Assembly (NCBI RefSeq): GCF_040549045.1
Contig: NZ_JBEWTB010000002.1
Coordinates: 1,271,501-1,335,500 of the forward strand
Direction of reading: 5' to 3'
Source: Endozoicomonas sp. NE40
GTDB taxonomy: Bacteria > Pseudomonadota > Gammaproteobacteria > Pseudomonadales > Endozoicomonadaceae
DNA: 64,000 nucleotides
This document shows, one piece after another, positions 35,064 to 44,281 of the stretch (the first letter of the stretch is position 1; every line of letters begins with the position of its first letter). The position numbers and the translations under genes are program-made. The notes under the pieces are model-generated. The model was not told the origin of the DNA. It saw only the letters and a program-made list of their open reading frames with translations, and searched no databases.

Positions 35064-35987
35064 TTAACAGACTTTATTGGTGAGATGCTGCTGGACAAGA
35101 AGGTCCAGGGCATTTCTCATGGCTTCCCGGCTGTGCGCACCTTTCTGATGCGGATCAGAAAGTGACAGCTGTCGTATCGCACAACGAACCCCTTCCGGAC
35201 GGTCATACTCTTCAGGCCATAACAACACATCAGGATAAACCCCCGTCATCTCTTGCATCCAGCCCAGTTTTTCGGCAATAGGCTGTTTTCCGACAACGGT
35301 TGTTTCCGGATTGATATTACCCACAAACACCTTCAGGGCATCGTGGTTATTATTAATCGCTTCAGCAATATCATTCATCAGCAAAGAAGGCAGGATACTG
35401 GTCATGAAGCTGCCAGGTCCCAGAATGATCAGATCGGCCTGTTCAATAACGGAAACAGCTTCAGAGGTCGGCTTGATATCAGGGAGTAGCATCAGCTGGT
35501 CAGGCCGTTTATCCAATGCGTCGATGACAGTTTCACCGACTATTTTTTCACCATCCAGCATGGCAGCCAGTCTGGCTGGCTCCTCAGACATTGGAATAAG
35601 CTGCGCCCCAACCTGCAACATTTTGCGAATGAGGTTAACAGCATCCAGAGGACGAACACACATTTGGTCCATTGCCAGCATAATCAGGTTGCCCAGGTTG
35701 TGGCCACTGAACTCCCCGCTGTTTTTGAAACGATATTCAAACAGGATTCTGGCAAGATTGGGGCTGTCAGAACATAGCTGGTTGAGGCAGTTGCGCAGAT
35801 CGCCCCAGGCAATACAACCACTGGCTTCCCTGAGCCTGCCTGTTGAGCCTCCATCATCCGTTGTAGCAACGATACCCGCCAGTTTTTCTTCCATAAAACC
35901 AAGGCTGGCCATGACACGCCCCAAACCGTGGCCACCACCGATGGCAACAATCTGGCGACACTGATAGAGTGCTTTTAAAGATTCCAT
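35064..35987 (-). CDS. YvcK/YbhK-family gluconeogenesis factor (CofD-like)
   Basis: A 307-residue protein of the YvcK family, which binds UDP-sugars and in Bacillus affects growth on gluconeogenic carbon sources and peptidoglycan synthesis. Signatures: VAIGGGHGLGRVMASL at the N-terminus, TTDDGGSTGRLREASGCIAWGDLRNCL, the ILFEYRF and FSGHNLGNLIMLA motifs, and LIILGPGSFMTSILPSLL. The ATG at 35987 aligns with the E. coli YbhK start; the longer frame to 36083 overlaps glpD and adds an AT-rich hydrophobic extension not seen in the family. The unit is convergent with the polysaccharide operon. Confidence 0.88.
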   Translation of the reverse strand: MESLKALYQCRQIVAIGGGHGLGRVMASLGFMEEKLAGIVATTDDGGSTGRLREASGCIAWGDLRNCLNQLCSDSPNLARILFEYRFKNSGEFSGHNLGNLIMLAMDQMCVRPLDAVNLIRKMLQVGAQLIPMSEEPARLAAMLDGEKIVGETVIDALDKRPDQLMLLPDIKPTSEAVSVIEQADLIILGPGSFMTSILPSLLMNDIAEAINNNHDALKVFVGNINPETTVVGKQPIAEKLGWMQEMTGVYPDVLLWPEEYDRPEGVRCAIRQLSLSDPHQKGAHSREAMRNALDLLVQQHLTNKVC

Positions 35988-36066
35988 TGAATGTTGGATA
36001 AGCCAAATAAGAATAATAAAAAGATTATAGATTATTAATAAAACTATAGTCTCGTCCCACCTCTGA

Positions 36067-37635
36067 CTATCCGGCCTTATCAAGGTCTCCTTCAGGCGGA
36101 GTGAACCGTTCAGGTATTAACTCGGGAAGCCGTTTCTGCAGGTAATTTTCCAGTACACCAGCCTGGTCATCTGACAGAAACATCCCCAGTTTACTGCGGC
36201 GCCAGAGTATATCATCCACACGGTAGGCCCACTCGTTGAGTATCAGATAATCCACTTCGGCGGCATAAAGATCGGCTCCAAAATGTTGCCCAAGGTCATC
36301 CGGACAGGACGCTTCCTGTAACCATTGCCTGGACAAAGAGCCATAACTTTGACAAAGCCTGTAGGCAAATGAATCACTCAGCCATGGCCAGGCATTCTGA
36401 AGACGTTCCATAAATGCCTCGGTGGACTCAAACCCGTCAGCTCCCGGCAAACGGTGACCCGATGTCCATGACGACTGCATATCCGGAAAATAGCCAGACA
36501 ACTTATCAGAAGCCGCCTCCGCCAGTTTTCGATAGGTCGTCAGCTTGCCTCCAAAAACTGACAACAACGGCGCCCGGTCTTCCGCAACGTCAAGCTCAAT
36601 GGTGTAGTCTCTGGTAATCGCCTGTGGCGAATCGGATTCATCTTCACATAAAGGCCGGACACCGGAGTAACTCCAGATCACATCCTCTGGTGATACCCTG
36701 CTTTTAAAATGCTGATTAACAACGTCACATAAGTAGCGCTGTTCTTCTTCAGAACAGGACGCTGAAACCGGATCACCATTAAATTCAACATCCGTAGTAC
36801 CGACCAGAGAAAACTGTCTCAGCCAGGGCGTCACAAAAACAATACGTCCATCCTGATTCTGTAGAATAAAGGCTCTCGGTTCATCGTGAAGCTTTGGCAC
36901 CACTATATGACTGCCTTTAATCAACCGTATCCGGCGGGGAGCCTGTTGACTGAGTACTGAATCAAATACGGAACTCACCCAGGGACCTGCTGCGTTCACC
37001 AGGGCATGACAGGTCACTTCGGTTTCCCTGCCTGTCAGACGGTCTTTCAGCAAAACATGCCAGAGTTGATTGTCACGCCATGCCTTCACCGCTTCTGTCC
37101 GGGTCAGAACCGTGCCATTCAAACACTGCAAAGACATCGCGTTCAACACCACCAGCCGGGCATCATCAACCCAGGCATCAGAGTATTCAAACCCCTGAAC
37201 AAACTCCGGCTTCAAGGGAGATGTTTCTGAAAACCAGACTTTCTGCGACCCGGGCAAAGACACCCGGGAACTGAGGTAGTCATAGAGAAACAGTCCTGCC
37301 CGAATTAACCAGGCGGGTCTTAGTTGAGGCCGGTGAGGCAGGCAGAAGCGCATGGGTCTGGCGATATGGGGCGCCATCTTCAACAACACTTCACGCTCAG
37401 CCAGGGCTTCCCTGACCAGTCGAAACTCATAATGCTCAAGATATCTGAGGCCGCCATGAATCAGCTTGCTGCTGGACGATGAAGTCGCACCAGCCAGGTC
37501 ACCTTTTTCGCACAGCCCAACCTTCAGGCCACGCCCGGCGCAATCGACCGCAATCCCTACGCCATTAATACCACCACCAATAACGAAGACATCAAACTTT
37601 GTTGTTTTTATTGTTGTTTTTGAAGTGACAGCCAT
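36067..37635 (-). CDS. glpD: Aerobic glycerol-3-phosphate dehydrogenase
   Basis: GlpD is a membrane-associated FAD enzyme that oxidises sn-glycerol 3-phosphate to dihydroxyacetone phosphate and passes electrons to quinone. The 522-residue protein has the FAD-binding FDVFVIGGGINGVGIAVDCAGRG, LCEKGDLAGATSSSSSKLIH, GGLRYLEHYEFRLVREAL, LVNAAGPWV, and the C-terminal FGGKLTTYRKLAE. E. coli GlpD is 501 residues. Other glp genes are absent here, so it stands alone. A 13-base palindrome (TTACGA-A-TCGTAA at 37691-37703) lies upstream and might be a regulator site. Confidence 0.95.
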   Translation of the reverse strand: MAVTSKTTIKTTKFDVFVIGGGINGVGIAVDCAGRGLKVGLCEKGDLAGATSSSSSKLIHGGLRYLEHYEFRLVREALAEREVLLKMAPHIARPMRFCLPHRPQLRPAWLIRAGLFLYDYLSSRVSLPGSQKVWFSETSPLKPEFVQGFEYSDAWVDDARLVVLNAMSLQCLNGTVLTRTEAVKAWRDNQLWHVLLKDRLTGRETEVTCHALVNAAGPWVSSVFDSVLSQQAPRRIRLIKGSHIVVPKLHDEPRAFILQNQDGRIVFVTPWLRQFSLVGTTDVEFNGDPVSASCSEEEQRYLCDVVNQHFKSRVSPEDVIWSYSGVRPLCEDESDSPQAITRDYTIELDVAEDRAPLLSVFGGKLTTYRKLAEAASDKLSGYFPDMQSSWTSGHRLPGADGFESTEAFMERLQNAWPWLSDSFAYRLCQSYGSLSRQWLQEASCPDDLGQHFGADLYAAEVDYLILNEWAYRVDDILWRRSKLGMFLSDDQAGVLENYLQKRLPELIPERFTPPEGDLDKAG

Positions 37636-37738
37636 CGCTTTTCCAGCCTTTCAGGTCATGGAAAACTATCATACGACCAATAGTGAATGATTACGAATCG
37701 TAAGGGCAGAATGGGTTTGCGGGTATCGTTCAATCTGA

Positions 37739-39928
37739 TCAGGTATCGATACTGATGATCCGGGGAGTGATAAGGAACAGGCGAACCTGCTGGCGATTAA
37801 CCTTTTTTTCATTCCTGAACAGCGTACCCAGAACGGGAATATCCCCAAGAACCGGAACTTTTGTCGCATTCTCGGTTTCTGTTTCCTGAACAAAACCACC
37901 GATCAGCAGGCTTTCAGACTCATTAACAACCGCCTGTGTACTGATAGAGCTGTTACTGATTTTAGGCAGTGAAGCGCCTTCTGCAGTCTCGTCACCACCA
38001 TTCTGGATATTCACACTCATGTGAATTTTCCGACCTTTTTTCTCGCTAACAATTCTCGGGGTCACCTGAACAACGGTTCCGGATGTCACCGGAAACAGTT
38101 CAGCGTCTTCGGTACTTTCCACTTTGACATAAAAGGTGCTGCTGCTATCAAAAACGGCTTCAAGGTTGTCCAGTGTCAATATGGAGGGTCTGGACACTAC
38201 TTTTGCACGACCTTCATCAGCCAGCAAGCTCAGCCGCGCATTAAAACTTCCCAGATTCATACCCACCACCGTGGTGAATGACTGAAAATCCTGGGCATGA
38301 GCAGAACCCGCTGTATCAAACTGAACCTCAGCGCTTTCGCCACGCTTATTATTCCAGTCAACGCCTAATGCTGAGATATCCTGGGAATTCACATCAATAA
38401 TCGAAACACTGACTTCCACCTGAGCTGAGGGTTTATCCAGCGATTTAATCAGCTCTTCGTACATAGGCATCTTAGACTCAAGATCATGCACAATAATCGC
38501 GTTCAGCCGGGGGTCTGCATTAATTAATACTTTCTCAGCCTCTGCTCCTGCATTCAACTGCTGCGCCCCGGAACTGGCAGCATCCTGAGTGGCTCTCGCA
38601 GCGGCTTTTCTTTCTGCTGACCGTGTCACGCCCCGGGCAGGCATGAGGGAAGGATTTGCCAGAGTCTGTCGGGTAACCTGGGCAACCCCGCCACCGCTGA
38701 TAATACTGCGCAACAGCGTAGAAACGCCCGGCACCACAACCTGCTGACCCCGAAAGTTAAACTGCTTGTCTGTCGCCCAGGCGTATTTCAGACGGAACAT
38801 TCTTACAGACAGCTGACTCTTTTGCCGGTCACCTTCTTTTTGATCCAGAAGCTCTGCGGTCTGAGTCACCATTTCGACATAGCGGGGCGGACCGGACACA
38901 TAGACCAGCCCATTCTTTGGCTGTTCTTTCCAGAAAAAACGACCATCCCAGATTCCTACACGCTTGAGTGTTTTCTTGAATTTATCAATGCTCATGTAGT
39001 TCAGGCTGATAATCTTCTGCTGAGCCGCATTACCGTTGTAAACGTAGAGCGTATGTCCATCGAAATACCAGATAAAGCCATAGACATTCGACATGTGATC
39101 CAGAAAGTCAATCGGCGTCAGCGGTCCGATCTTACCATTAACCTGCCCTTCCAGATCTTCAGCCAGAATAGTAGGAATATAATAACTGGCCGCAAAATTC
39201 TGCAGAACTTCCGTCAAGTCCTCTCCGCTGCCGTAATAGGCATAAGGACGTTCACCAAAAGCTTCCAGCGATGGCGAAGAATCATCAGGTACGTTTTCCG
39301 ATGTATTGTCGGACTCATGCATTTCTGCTTCAGTATCTCTTTCCGTTTCAGCTTTTGCCTCGACAGCTAAGTCCTGATTCAGCATTTTGGCATCATTATC
39401 AAAAGGCAGATCAAAGCCAGTCTGTTGCGGGCTTTGATTTAAAGGTGGCTTCTGATTCGCTGAATTCAGCTGGTAGTTATAATCAACGCTGTCTACACCT
39501 GGACCCATATTCTGGTTGTCCAGCCATTGCTGCAATTTATAATATTCTTCCTGGGTTGGTCTGGCTTCTCTTGGGGGAAATGACTGGGCATCAAGAGAAT
39601 TCATCTCCTGCATCCCTGGCTGAACCGGCAACTGTTCTATCGGAATATAAATAGTCTGCCCGGTCATCAGCCGGTCAGGATTGGTAATATTGTTGTAGGA
39701 AATCAGTTCGTAAATATCGAACCCGTAATTTTCAGCGATAATGGCCAGAGTTTCATCAGGACGAACAATATGACGGCGAGCATTTTCTTTATCAATACGA
39801 GCCCAGTTGCTGTTTGAGATAGCATTTGAAGCAACCAGCGTGAACATCACAGGAATAAGCAATGCCCACTTAATGCACCGTTTTTTACACTGATCAATAC
39901 AACGATGCAGGTTGATAAGAAAGCTCAT
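37739..39928 (-). CDS. sctC: T3SS outer-membrane secretin SctC with N-terminal LysM domain
   Basis: A 729-residue secretin forming the outer ring of the type III injectisome. GGAGG (39939-39943) supports the ATG at 39928; the longer frame starts at TTG. After a signal sequence comes an unusual LysM domain (about 53-95: HIVRPDETLAIIAENYG, then NITNPDRLMTGQTIYIP), a Gln/Asn/Glu-rich linker (about 95-230), N0/N1 domains (LTEVLQNFAASYYIPTILAEDLEGQV), N3 (NADPRLNAIIVHDLESKMPMYEEL) and the beta-domain ending VPVLGDIPVLGTLFRN and QVRLFLITPRII. It stops directly after the beta-domain, so no pilotin-binding C-terminal extension is present. T3SS secretins usually lack LysM; here it may bind peptidoglycan. 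It is divergent from sctX-sctY-sctV. Confidence 0.93.
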   Translation of the reverse strand: MSFLINLHRCIDQCKKRCIKWALLIPVMFTLVASNAISNSNWARIDKENARRHIVRPDETLAIIAENYGFDIYELISYNNITNPDRLMTGQTIYIPIEQLPVQPGMQEMNSLDAQSFPPREARPTQEEYYKLQQWLDNQNMGPGVDSVDYNYQLNSANQKPPLNQSPQQTGFDLPFDNDAKMLNQDLAVEAKAETERDTEAEMHESDNTSENVPDDSSPSLEAFGERPYAYYGSGEDLTEVLQNFAASYYIPTILAEDLEGQVNGKIGPLTPIDFLDHMSNVYGFIWYFDGHTLYVYNGNAAQQKIISLNYMSIDKFKKTLKRVGIWDGRFFWKEQPKNGLVYVSGPPRYVEMVTQTAELLDQKEGDRQKSQLSVRMFRLKYAWATDKQFNFRGQQVVVPGVSTLLRSIISGGGVAQVTRQTLANPSLMPARGVTRSAERKAAARATQDAASSGAQQLNAGAEAEKVLINADPRLNAIIVHDLESKMPMYEELIKSLDKPSAQVEVSVSIIDVNSQDISALGVDWNNKRGESAEVQFDTAGSAHAQDFQSFTTVVGMNLGSFNARLSLLADEGRAKVVSRPSILTLDNLEAVFDSSSTFYVKVESTEDAELFPVTSGTVVQVTPRIVSEKKGRKIHMSVNIQNGGDETAEGASLPKISNSSISTQAVVNESESLLIGGFVQETETENATKVPVLGDIPVLGTLFRNEKKVNRQQVRLFLITPRIISIDT

Positions 39929-39984
39929 TACACGAGTGCCTCCATGCAAGTCTCGCTACAGCTTACATCAACTACTTAATCAAA

Positions 39985-40052
39985 CAGCTAACTATTCATT
40001 GCAGCTAACTATTCATTACAGTTAGCTGCCCATTACAGCTAACTAGCCATTA
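39985..40052. repeat. Four 17-bp tandem repeats in the sctC-sctX divergent region
   Basis: Units CAGCTAACTATTCATTG (39985-40001), CAGCTAACTATTCATTA (40002-40018), CAGTTAGCTGCCCATTA (40019-40035) and CAGCTAACTAGCCATTA (40036-40052) stand head to tail between the two divergent T3SS transcription units. Spacing of about 1.6 helical turns is compatible with repeated protein-binding sites. An AT-rich 180-base stretch follows before sctX. Confidence 0.9.
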
Positions 40053-40237
40053 TTAGTACATCGTCAATTTGCACAAAAAAATAAAGTTTTAATGCTGAAA
40101 TCGAACAAAAATTTCATTTAATTGACAGTGTATCCAACTCCGCCCCCTAATTCTAATGCTTTTAGACTGATCGCTTTCAGGTCATCACCAGATGGCCGAT
40201 GAAATGCCTATTCAGTTTTCCCGGGAAGAATACGACT

Positions 40238-40609
40238 ATGGATGTTTCATTTAACAGTGGCCTGTCTGGAATTTCCAGAATTGCCGCAGATGCGGTCGAT
40301 AAAGACTTTCCTAAAGATAAATCCTCATTTAAGCCTTCTGGCGAAAGCATCCCCGCGCACTTCTGGACAGCCCTTGAAATGGGCCGGACTTTTCAGAATC
40401 GGGAAAAACGCTTCGCCATGAACGTCGACTCGTCCTCATTATCATTGTCACCCGATGAACATCACATGATGACCAATCTGGCATTAGCCATTTTTGAGCA
40501 ACGCAAAAATGAAAGCCCGGAATTTCAAAAGGCGCTTGACGTTTTACAGGAGTCTAAAGAGCTTCAGGAAATGTTGATGATGAGCCGTAACATACTGGTA
40601 GCCGGGTAA
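40238..40609 (+). CDS. sctX: Putative T3SS export protein SctX (YscX-like)
   Basis: A 123-residue protein placed where YscX stands next to YscY and the export gate LcrD in Yersinia. The N-terminus is Ser/Gly-rich and unstructured in look (SFNSGLSGISRIAADAV), the centre has SIPAHFWTALEMGRTF, which parallels the YscX segment before its helices, and the C-terminus is helical (LALAIFEQRKN, ALDVLQESKELQEMLMMSRN). YscX length is about 122. Assignment rests on size, helix pattern and neighbours. An ATG at 40199 would add 13 residues but has no ribosome-binding site; the 40238 ATG has GGGAAGAA upstream. Confidence 0.7.
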   Translation: MDVSFNSGLSGISRIAADAVDKDFPKDKSSFKPSGESIPAHFWTALEMGRTFQNREKRFAMNVDSSSLSLSPDEHHMMTNLALAIFEQRKNESPEFQKALDVLQESKELQEMLMMSRNILVAG

Positions 40610-40621
40610 AGGAGGCCGTCT

Positions 40622-40921
40622 ATGGATAAGACGCTGAAAGAATGGTTATTCGCTCAGGCTGCTTATTATCTTGAATATTTACAGCCCCGCAAATCCATCG
40701 CTCTGCTCGAAGCCATGCGTCAGATGGAACCTGAGAACCCTGATGTTCATCGCATGCTGAGCTATGCCTACCTTCAAACTGACCAGCCTGCAGAGTCCAT
40801 TAAGGCGGCCGATAATTTTCTGCAGTACGTGAAGCCCGGCACCGATATCCGTGCCATAAAATGGATCAAGGGACGCGCCCTGCTCAGGAAGAAAAAGCTG
40901 AAGAAAGCAGTTGTACGTTAA
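40622..40921 (+). CDS. sctY: Putative SctX chaperone SctY (YscY-like, TPR)
   Basis: A 99-residue all-helical protein with a tetratricopeptide pattern: AAYYLEYLQPRKSIALLEAMRQMEPENPDVHRMLSYAYLQ, then TDQPAESIKAADNFLQYV. YscY (114 residues) has the same fold and chaperones YscX, and both bind the export gate protein. It starts 12 bases after sctX behind AAGGAGG and ends 61 bases before sctV. In the Ysc family these genes also cluster with the sctV homologue. Confidence 0.78.
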   Translation: MDKTLKEWLFAQAAYYLEYLQPRKSIALLEAMRQMEPENPDVHRMLSYAYLQTDQPAESIKAADNFLQYVKPGTDIRAIKWIKGRALLRKKKLKKAVVR

Positions 40922-40982
40922 CCCCTGCTTTCCGTCTGCTTTCTGCCTGAAAGGTTACGCCCCGAACAATCAGGCTGAATGC

Positions 40983-43070
40983 ATGAATCCAGTTCTTATC
41001 GGTCTCCAGAAAATGGGCCAGCGCAATGACCTGATGCTGGCTGTTTTGCTGGTAGCCATTGTTGGCCTGATTATCCTGCCCATGCCCACCCCGGTGGTGG
41101 ATTTCCTGATTGCCCTGAATATGGGCCTGTCCTTTATTCTGATGATGACGTCTATTTACCTGAAGTCGCCCCTGGAGTTTTCGTCATTTCCTGCTGTACT
41201 GCTGGTGACCACTCTGTTCAGACTGTCACTGTCCATTACCACGACCCGTCTGATCCTTTTGCAAGCCGACGCCGGTGAGATTGTCTACACCTTTGGTAAC
41301 TTCGTGGTGGGCGGTAACCTGATTGTTGGTATCGTTATCTTCCTGATCATCACTATTGTTCAGTTTCTGGTGATTACCAAAGGTTCAGAACGTGTTGCAG
41401 AAGTGAGCGCCCGTTTCTCTCTGGATGGTATGCCCGGCAAACAGATGAGTATCGACGCTGATCTGCGTGCAGGCTCTATTGAGATGGAAGAAGCTCAGAA
41501 GCGCCGTGAACTGGTGCAGAAAGAGAGTCAGATGTACGGGTCAATGGATGGCGCCATGAAGTTCGTAAAAGGGGATGCCATTGCCGGTCTGATTATCATC
41601 TTTGTAAACATCACAGCCGGGGTAGCCATTGGTTCCACCATGCTGGGACTGAGCGCTGGTGAAGCCCTTCAGCTGTATGCCATTCTGACCGTAGGGGACG
41701 GTTTGATTTCCCAGATCCCCGCCCTGCTGATCTCCATCACCTCTGGTATTATCGTTACCCGGGTATCGAACGAGGACTCCAAAGACCTTGGTAATGAAAT
41801 TGGCGGGCAACTGCTGGACAAACCCAAAGCTCTTATGGTCGGCGGTATTCTGTTGCTCTGCTTCGCGCTGATTCCCGGCTTTCCAACACTGATTTTCCTG
41901 TTTCTGGCAGCCTTTATCGGCGGCGGTGGTTACTACCTGTTGAAGAAAGCCGCCAAAGCTGAACACGATGAGGCAGAAGGCGGTATTCCTGCCATGGCAG
42001 CAGCTACCGAATCACCGGACAAAGCCAGATCACGTCTGGATCAACAGGAAGAGTTCACCCAGACTCTGCCACTGATTATTGATGTCCCCACTTCCATTCA
42101 GGAAAGTCTGGATACACAATCGTTGAACGACGAGTTACTTAAAGTCCGCAAAGCTCTTTACATGGATCTGGGTGTACCTTTCCCCGGTATCCACCTGCGC
42201 TTTAACGACTCCATGGCAGACAACACCTACTCTATTCTTTTGCAGGAAGTCCCCGTCGCCAGCGGCTACTTCCGGCCTGGCCATATCTTTATCCGTGAAT
42301 CCATTGACCATCTGGAAATGCTGAAAATCCCTTTTGAACAAGAGGACGATTTTCTGCCCGGACTGGATACCATCTGGGCAACCGAAGATAAGAAAGAACG
42401 TCTGGAAAAGAACAACGTTAACTTTATGGATGCTCCTAAAATCCTCACCTTCCATCTGGCCCATGTATTGAAAAAATACTCTGAAGAATTTATCGGGATT
42501 CAGGAAACCCGTTACCTGCTGGAAAAAATGGAAAGCTCTTTCGGTGAGTTGATCAAGGAAGTACAGCGTTTATTGCCCGTTAATAAAATTACCGAAATAT
42601 TTCAGCGGCTGGTATCCGAAGATATTTCCATTCGCAACCTGCGCTCTATCCTGCAGTCACTGGTTGTCTGGGGACATAAAGAGAAAGAAGTCGTGCAACT
42701 GACGGAATATGTTCGTTCATCATTAAAGCGTTACGTCAGTTACAAATACTCTAATGGTAAAAACATGCTGCCGGTGTATCTGCTGGATCAGGATGTTGAA
42801 GACACCATTCGTGGCGGTATTCGCCAGACTTCTGCAGGCAGCTATCTGGCACTTGATCCGTCACAATCGGCACGGTTTGTGGAAAACGTTAAAAATACCG
42901 TGGGTAAAATAGGCCACCTGGAACACAAACCCGTACTGATTACATCCATGGACATTCGTCGCTATGTGCGCAAGCTGCTGGAGCTGGAAGTGTATGATCT
43001 GGCCGTACTATCACATCAGGAACTGACGGAAGAAATCACCGTTCAACCGCTGGGCCGCATCTCTTTATAA
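40983..43070 (+). CDS. sctV: T3SS export gate protein SctV (LcrD/YscV family)
   Basis: A 695-residue inner-membrane protein forming the nonameric export gate. Eight N-terminal hydrophobic segments (to about residue 330) include the FHIPEP-family signature region FRLSLSITTTRLIL and RFSLDGMPGKQMSIDADLRAG. The cytoplasmic domain holds DLGVPFPGIHLRF, NILPV-type PVNKITEIFQRLVSEDISIRNLR and ALDPSQSARF. The ATG at 40983 matches the length of LcrD (704); the longer frame begins at TTG. It ends 11 bases before the convergent acetyltransferase gene. Confidence 0.96.
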   Translation: MNPVLIGLQKMGQRNDLMLAVLLVAIVGLIILPMPTPVVDFLIALNMGLSFILMMTSIYLKSPLEFSSFPAVLLVTTLFRLSLSITTTRLILLQADAGEIVYTFGNFVVGGNLIVGIVIFLIITIVQFLVITKGSERVAEVSARFSLDGMPGKQMSIDADLRAGSIEMEEAQKRRELVQKESQMYGSMDGAMKFVKGDAIAGLIIIFVNITAGVAIGSTMLGLSAGEALQLYAILTVGDGLISQIPALLISITSGIIVTRVSNEDSKDLGNEIGGQLLDKPKALMVGGILLLCFALIPGFPTLIFLFLAAFIGGGGYYLLKKAAKAEHDEAEGGIPAMAAATESPDKARSRLDQQEEFTQTLPLIIDVPTSIQESLDTQSLNDELLKVRKALYMDLGVPFPGIHLRFNDSMADNTYSILLQEVPVASGYFRPGHIFIRESIDHLEMLKIPFEQEDDFLPGLDTIWATEDKKERLEKNNVNFMDAPKILTFHLAHVLKKYSEEFIGIQETRYLLEKMESSFGELIKEVQRLLPVNKITEIFQRLVSEDISIRNLRSILQSLVVWGHKEKEVVQLTEYVRSSLKRYVSYKYSNGKNMLPVYLLDQDVEDTIRGGIRQTSAGSYLALDPSQSARFVENVKNTVGKIGHLEHKPVLITSMDIRRYVRKLLELEVYDLAVLSHQELTEEITVQPLGRISL

Positions 43071-43081
43071 AAGGCTCTTTA

Positions 43082-43612
43082 TTAGGCGTCGGGGTTAACC
43101 CGTGCATACAGAAACTGGTCATAAAAGCGTTCACCTTTGTAAATGTGTTTTCTCAGAATACCTTCACGCTGATAACCACACTTCTCAAGGACTTTACAGG
43201 AACCTTCGTTGTACTCCACAACATCGGCAAACAAACGGACAATGTTCTTCTTTTTGAACGCATAATCCGAAGCAAAGTCGAGGGCTTTAGACATGATCCC
43301 CCTGCCCCAGTGTTCTTCCGATATCCAGTAACCTATCTCGGCGGAATAGCGATGCACATCCAGCTGCACAACAAAACCGATTTCACCGATGGCTTCCTGT
43401 CCACTGGCGATCACAAAGCGGGTATCCGATTCGTACTCCTTTACGTGCTGAATCCACGCCCTGGCATGCTCAATACTATAAGGGTTGGGAAAGCTGTCTC
43501 TGAGGTTCCGGGCAATATTGGTATTGTTGCCATGGCGGGATAACGACGATGCATCGCCATACAGGAAGCTTCTGACACTATAGCCATCACCCAGATCAAA
43601 TCGCATATCCAT
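43082..43612 (-). CDS. GNAT-family N-acetyltransferase (RimJ/RimL-like)
   Basis: A 176-residue acetyl-CoA-dependent acetyltransferase. The RimJ/RimL pattern is visible: DGYSVRSFLYGDASSLSRHGNN at the N-terminus, IGEIGFVVQLDVHRYSAEIGYWISEEHWGRGIMSKAL (motif A with the RGIM pyrophosphate loop) and VLEKCGYQREGILRKHIYKGERFYDQFLY. Close relatives annotated in genomes include protein and antibiotic acetyltransferases, so the substrate is open. It is convergent with sctV and separate from the T3SS genes. Confidence 0.85.
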   Translation of the reverse strand: MDMRFDLGDGYSVRSFLYGDASSLSRHGNNTNIARNLRDSFPNPYSIEHARAWIQHVKEYESDTRFVIASGQEAIGEIGFVVQLDVHRYSAEIGYWISEEHWGRGIMSKALDFASDYAFKKKNIVRLFADVVEYNEGSCKVLEKCGYQREGILRKHIYKGERFYDQFLYARVNPDA

Positions 43613-44182
43613 TGCCTTTGAAAAATCATCAACAGATATGTCATCGGCTTAACAAAGATAGCCTTGAAAGTCCTCAGCGGGCTCGGGCTGAATTTTGTCA
43701 GACATCCAGTTAACTCGGGTATTTTGCATCTCACAAATTTATGAAAACAAAGAATTTCAAACAATCGTTTGAATCTTGCTTGTACAATTTATTTATGTCG
43801 GGAACGCTACTTTCAACACATCCTCCAAAATTTTTCATTCTGTAAGCGATTCAGGTGATAGAGTCTGCCGATCCGTTTCACTCAGGTGATACTCCATTTT
43901 TTCAGGTACGTTGCCACTGAGTGCGCCACTGCTTGGTCTGGGCTTTCAGTTCGATGAAGTCCAGTTTGCTGAGTGTGACCTGGGCGCAGGCAAAGGGGAC
44001 TTTGATCGGATCAGCCGCAACCTTTGAATTGGAGAAAACTTCACGAGAAGGCATGGATGAAATACGGTTGCTCTGGAAAAAATGACAGCTGAAACTATGG
44101 GTCACGGAATGCTTACGCTGAAGATCAATACATACGCCCAACATGTTGTTTTTAAAAATAATTATTAATAACAGATGCTTTT

Positions 44183-44196
44183 TTGACCAGGGTCAA
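44183..44196 (+). promoter_or_regulatory. FNR/ANR-like site upstream of dcuC
   Basis: TTGACCAGGGTCAA is a perfect dyad that matches the FNR consensus TTGAT-N4-ATCAA at eight of ten fixed positions. It is centred about 92 bases before the dcuC ATG, with TATATC (44215-44220) downstream as a possible -10 element. The rest of 43613-44281 holds no credible gene. A direct repeat TCAGGTGATA occurs around 43851 and 43882. Confidence 0.6.
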
Positions 44197-44281
44197 TTTA
44201 GTTCACATATTCAATATATCAAAACTCAAACTATCTAGGTAAGGTCATCGGCAATCAATTTGTATCCATCAGGAGTTACCC

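Noticed and set aside
35311..35964. A 217-codon plus-strand frame opposite yvcK
   Set aside because: Antisense shadow of a clear YvcK-family gene with no motif of its own.
35988..36083. N-terminal extension of the YvcK-family gene
   Set aside because: It overlaps the glpD 3' end, is AT-rich and hydrophobic, and family members start at the internal methionine.
43902..44144. An 80-codon minus-strand frame upstream of dcuC
   Set aside because: No Shine-Dalgarno and no recognisable domain; it could be a decayed gene remnant but nothing supports that.
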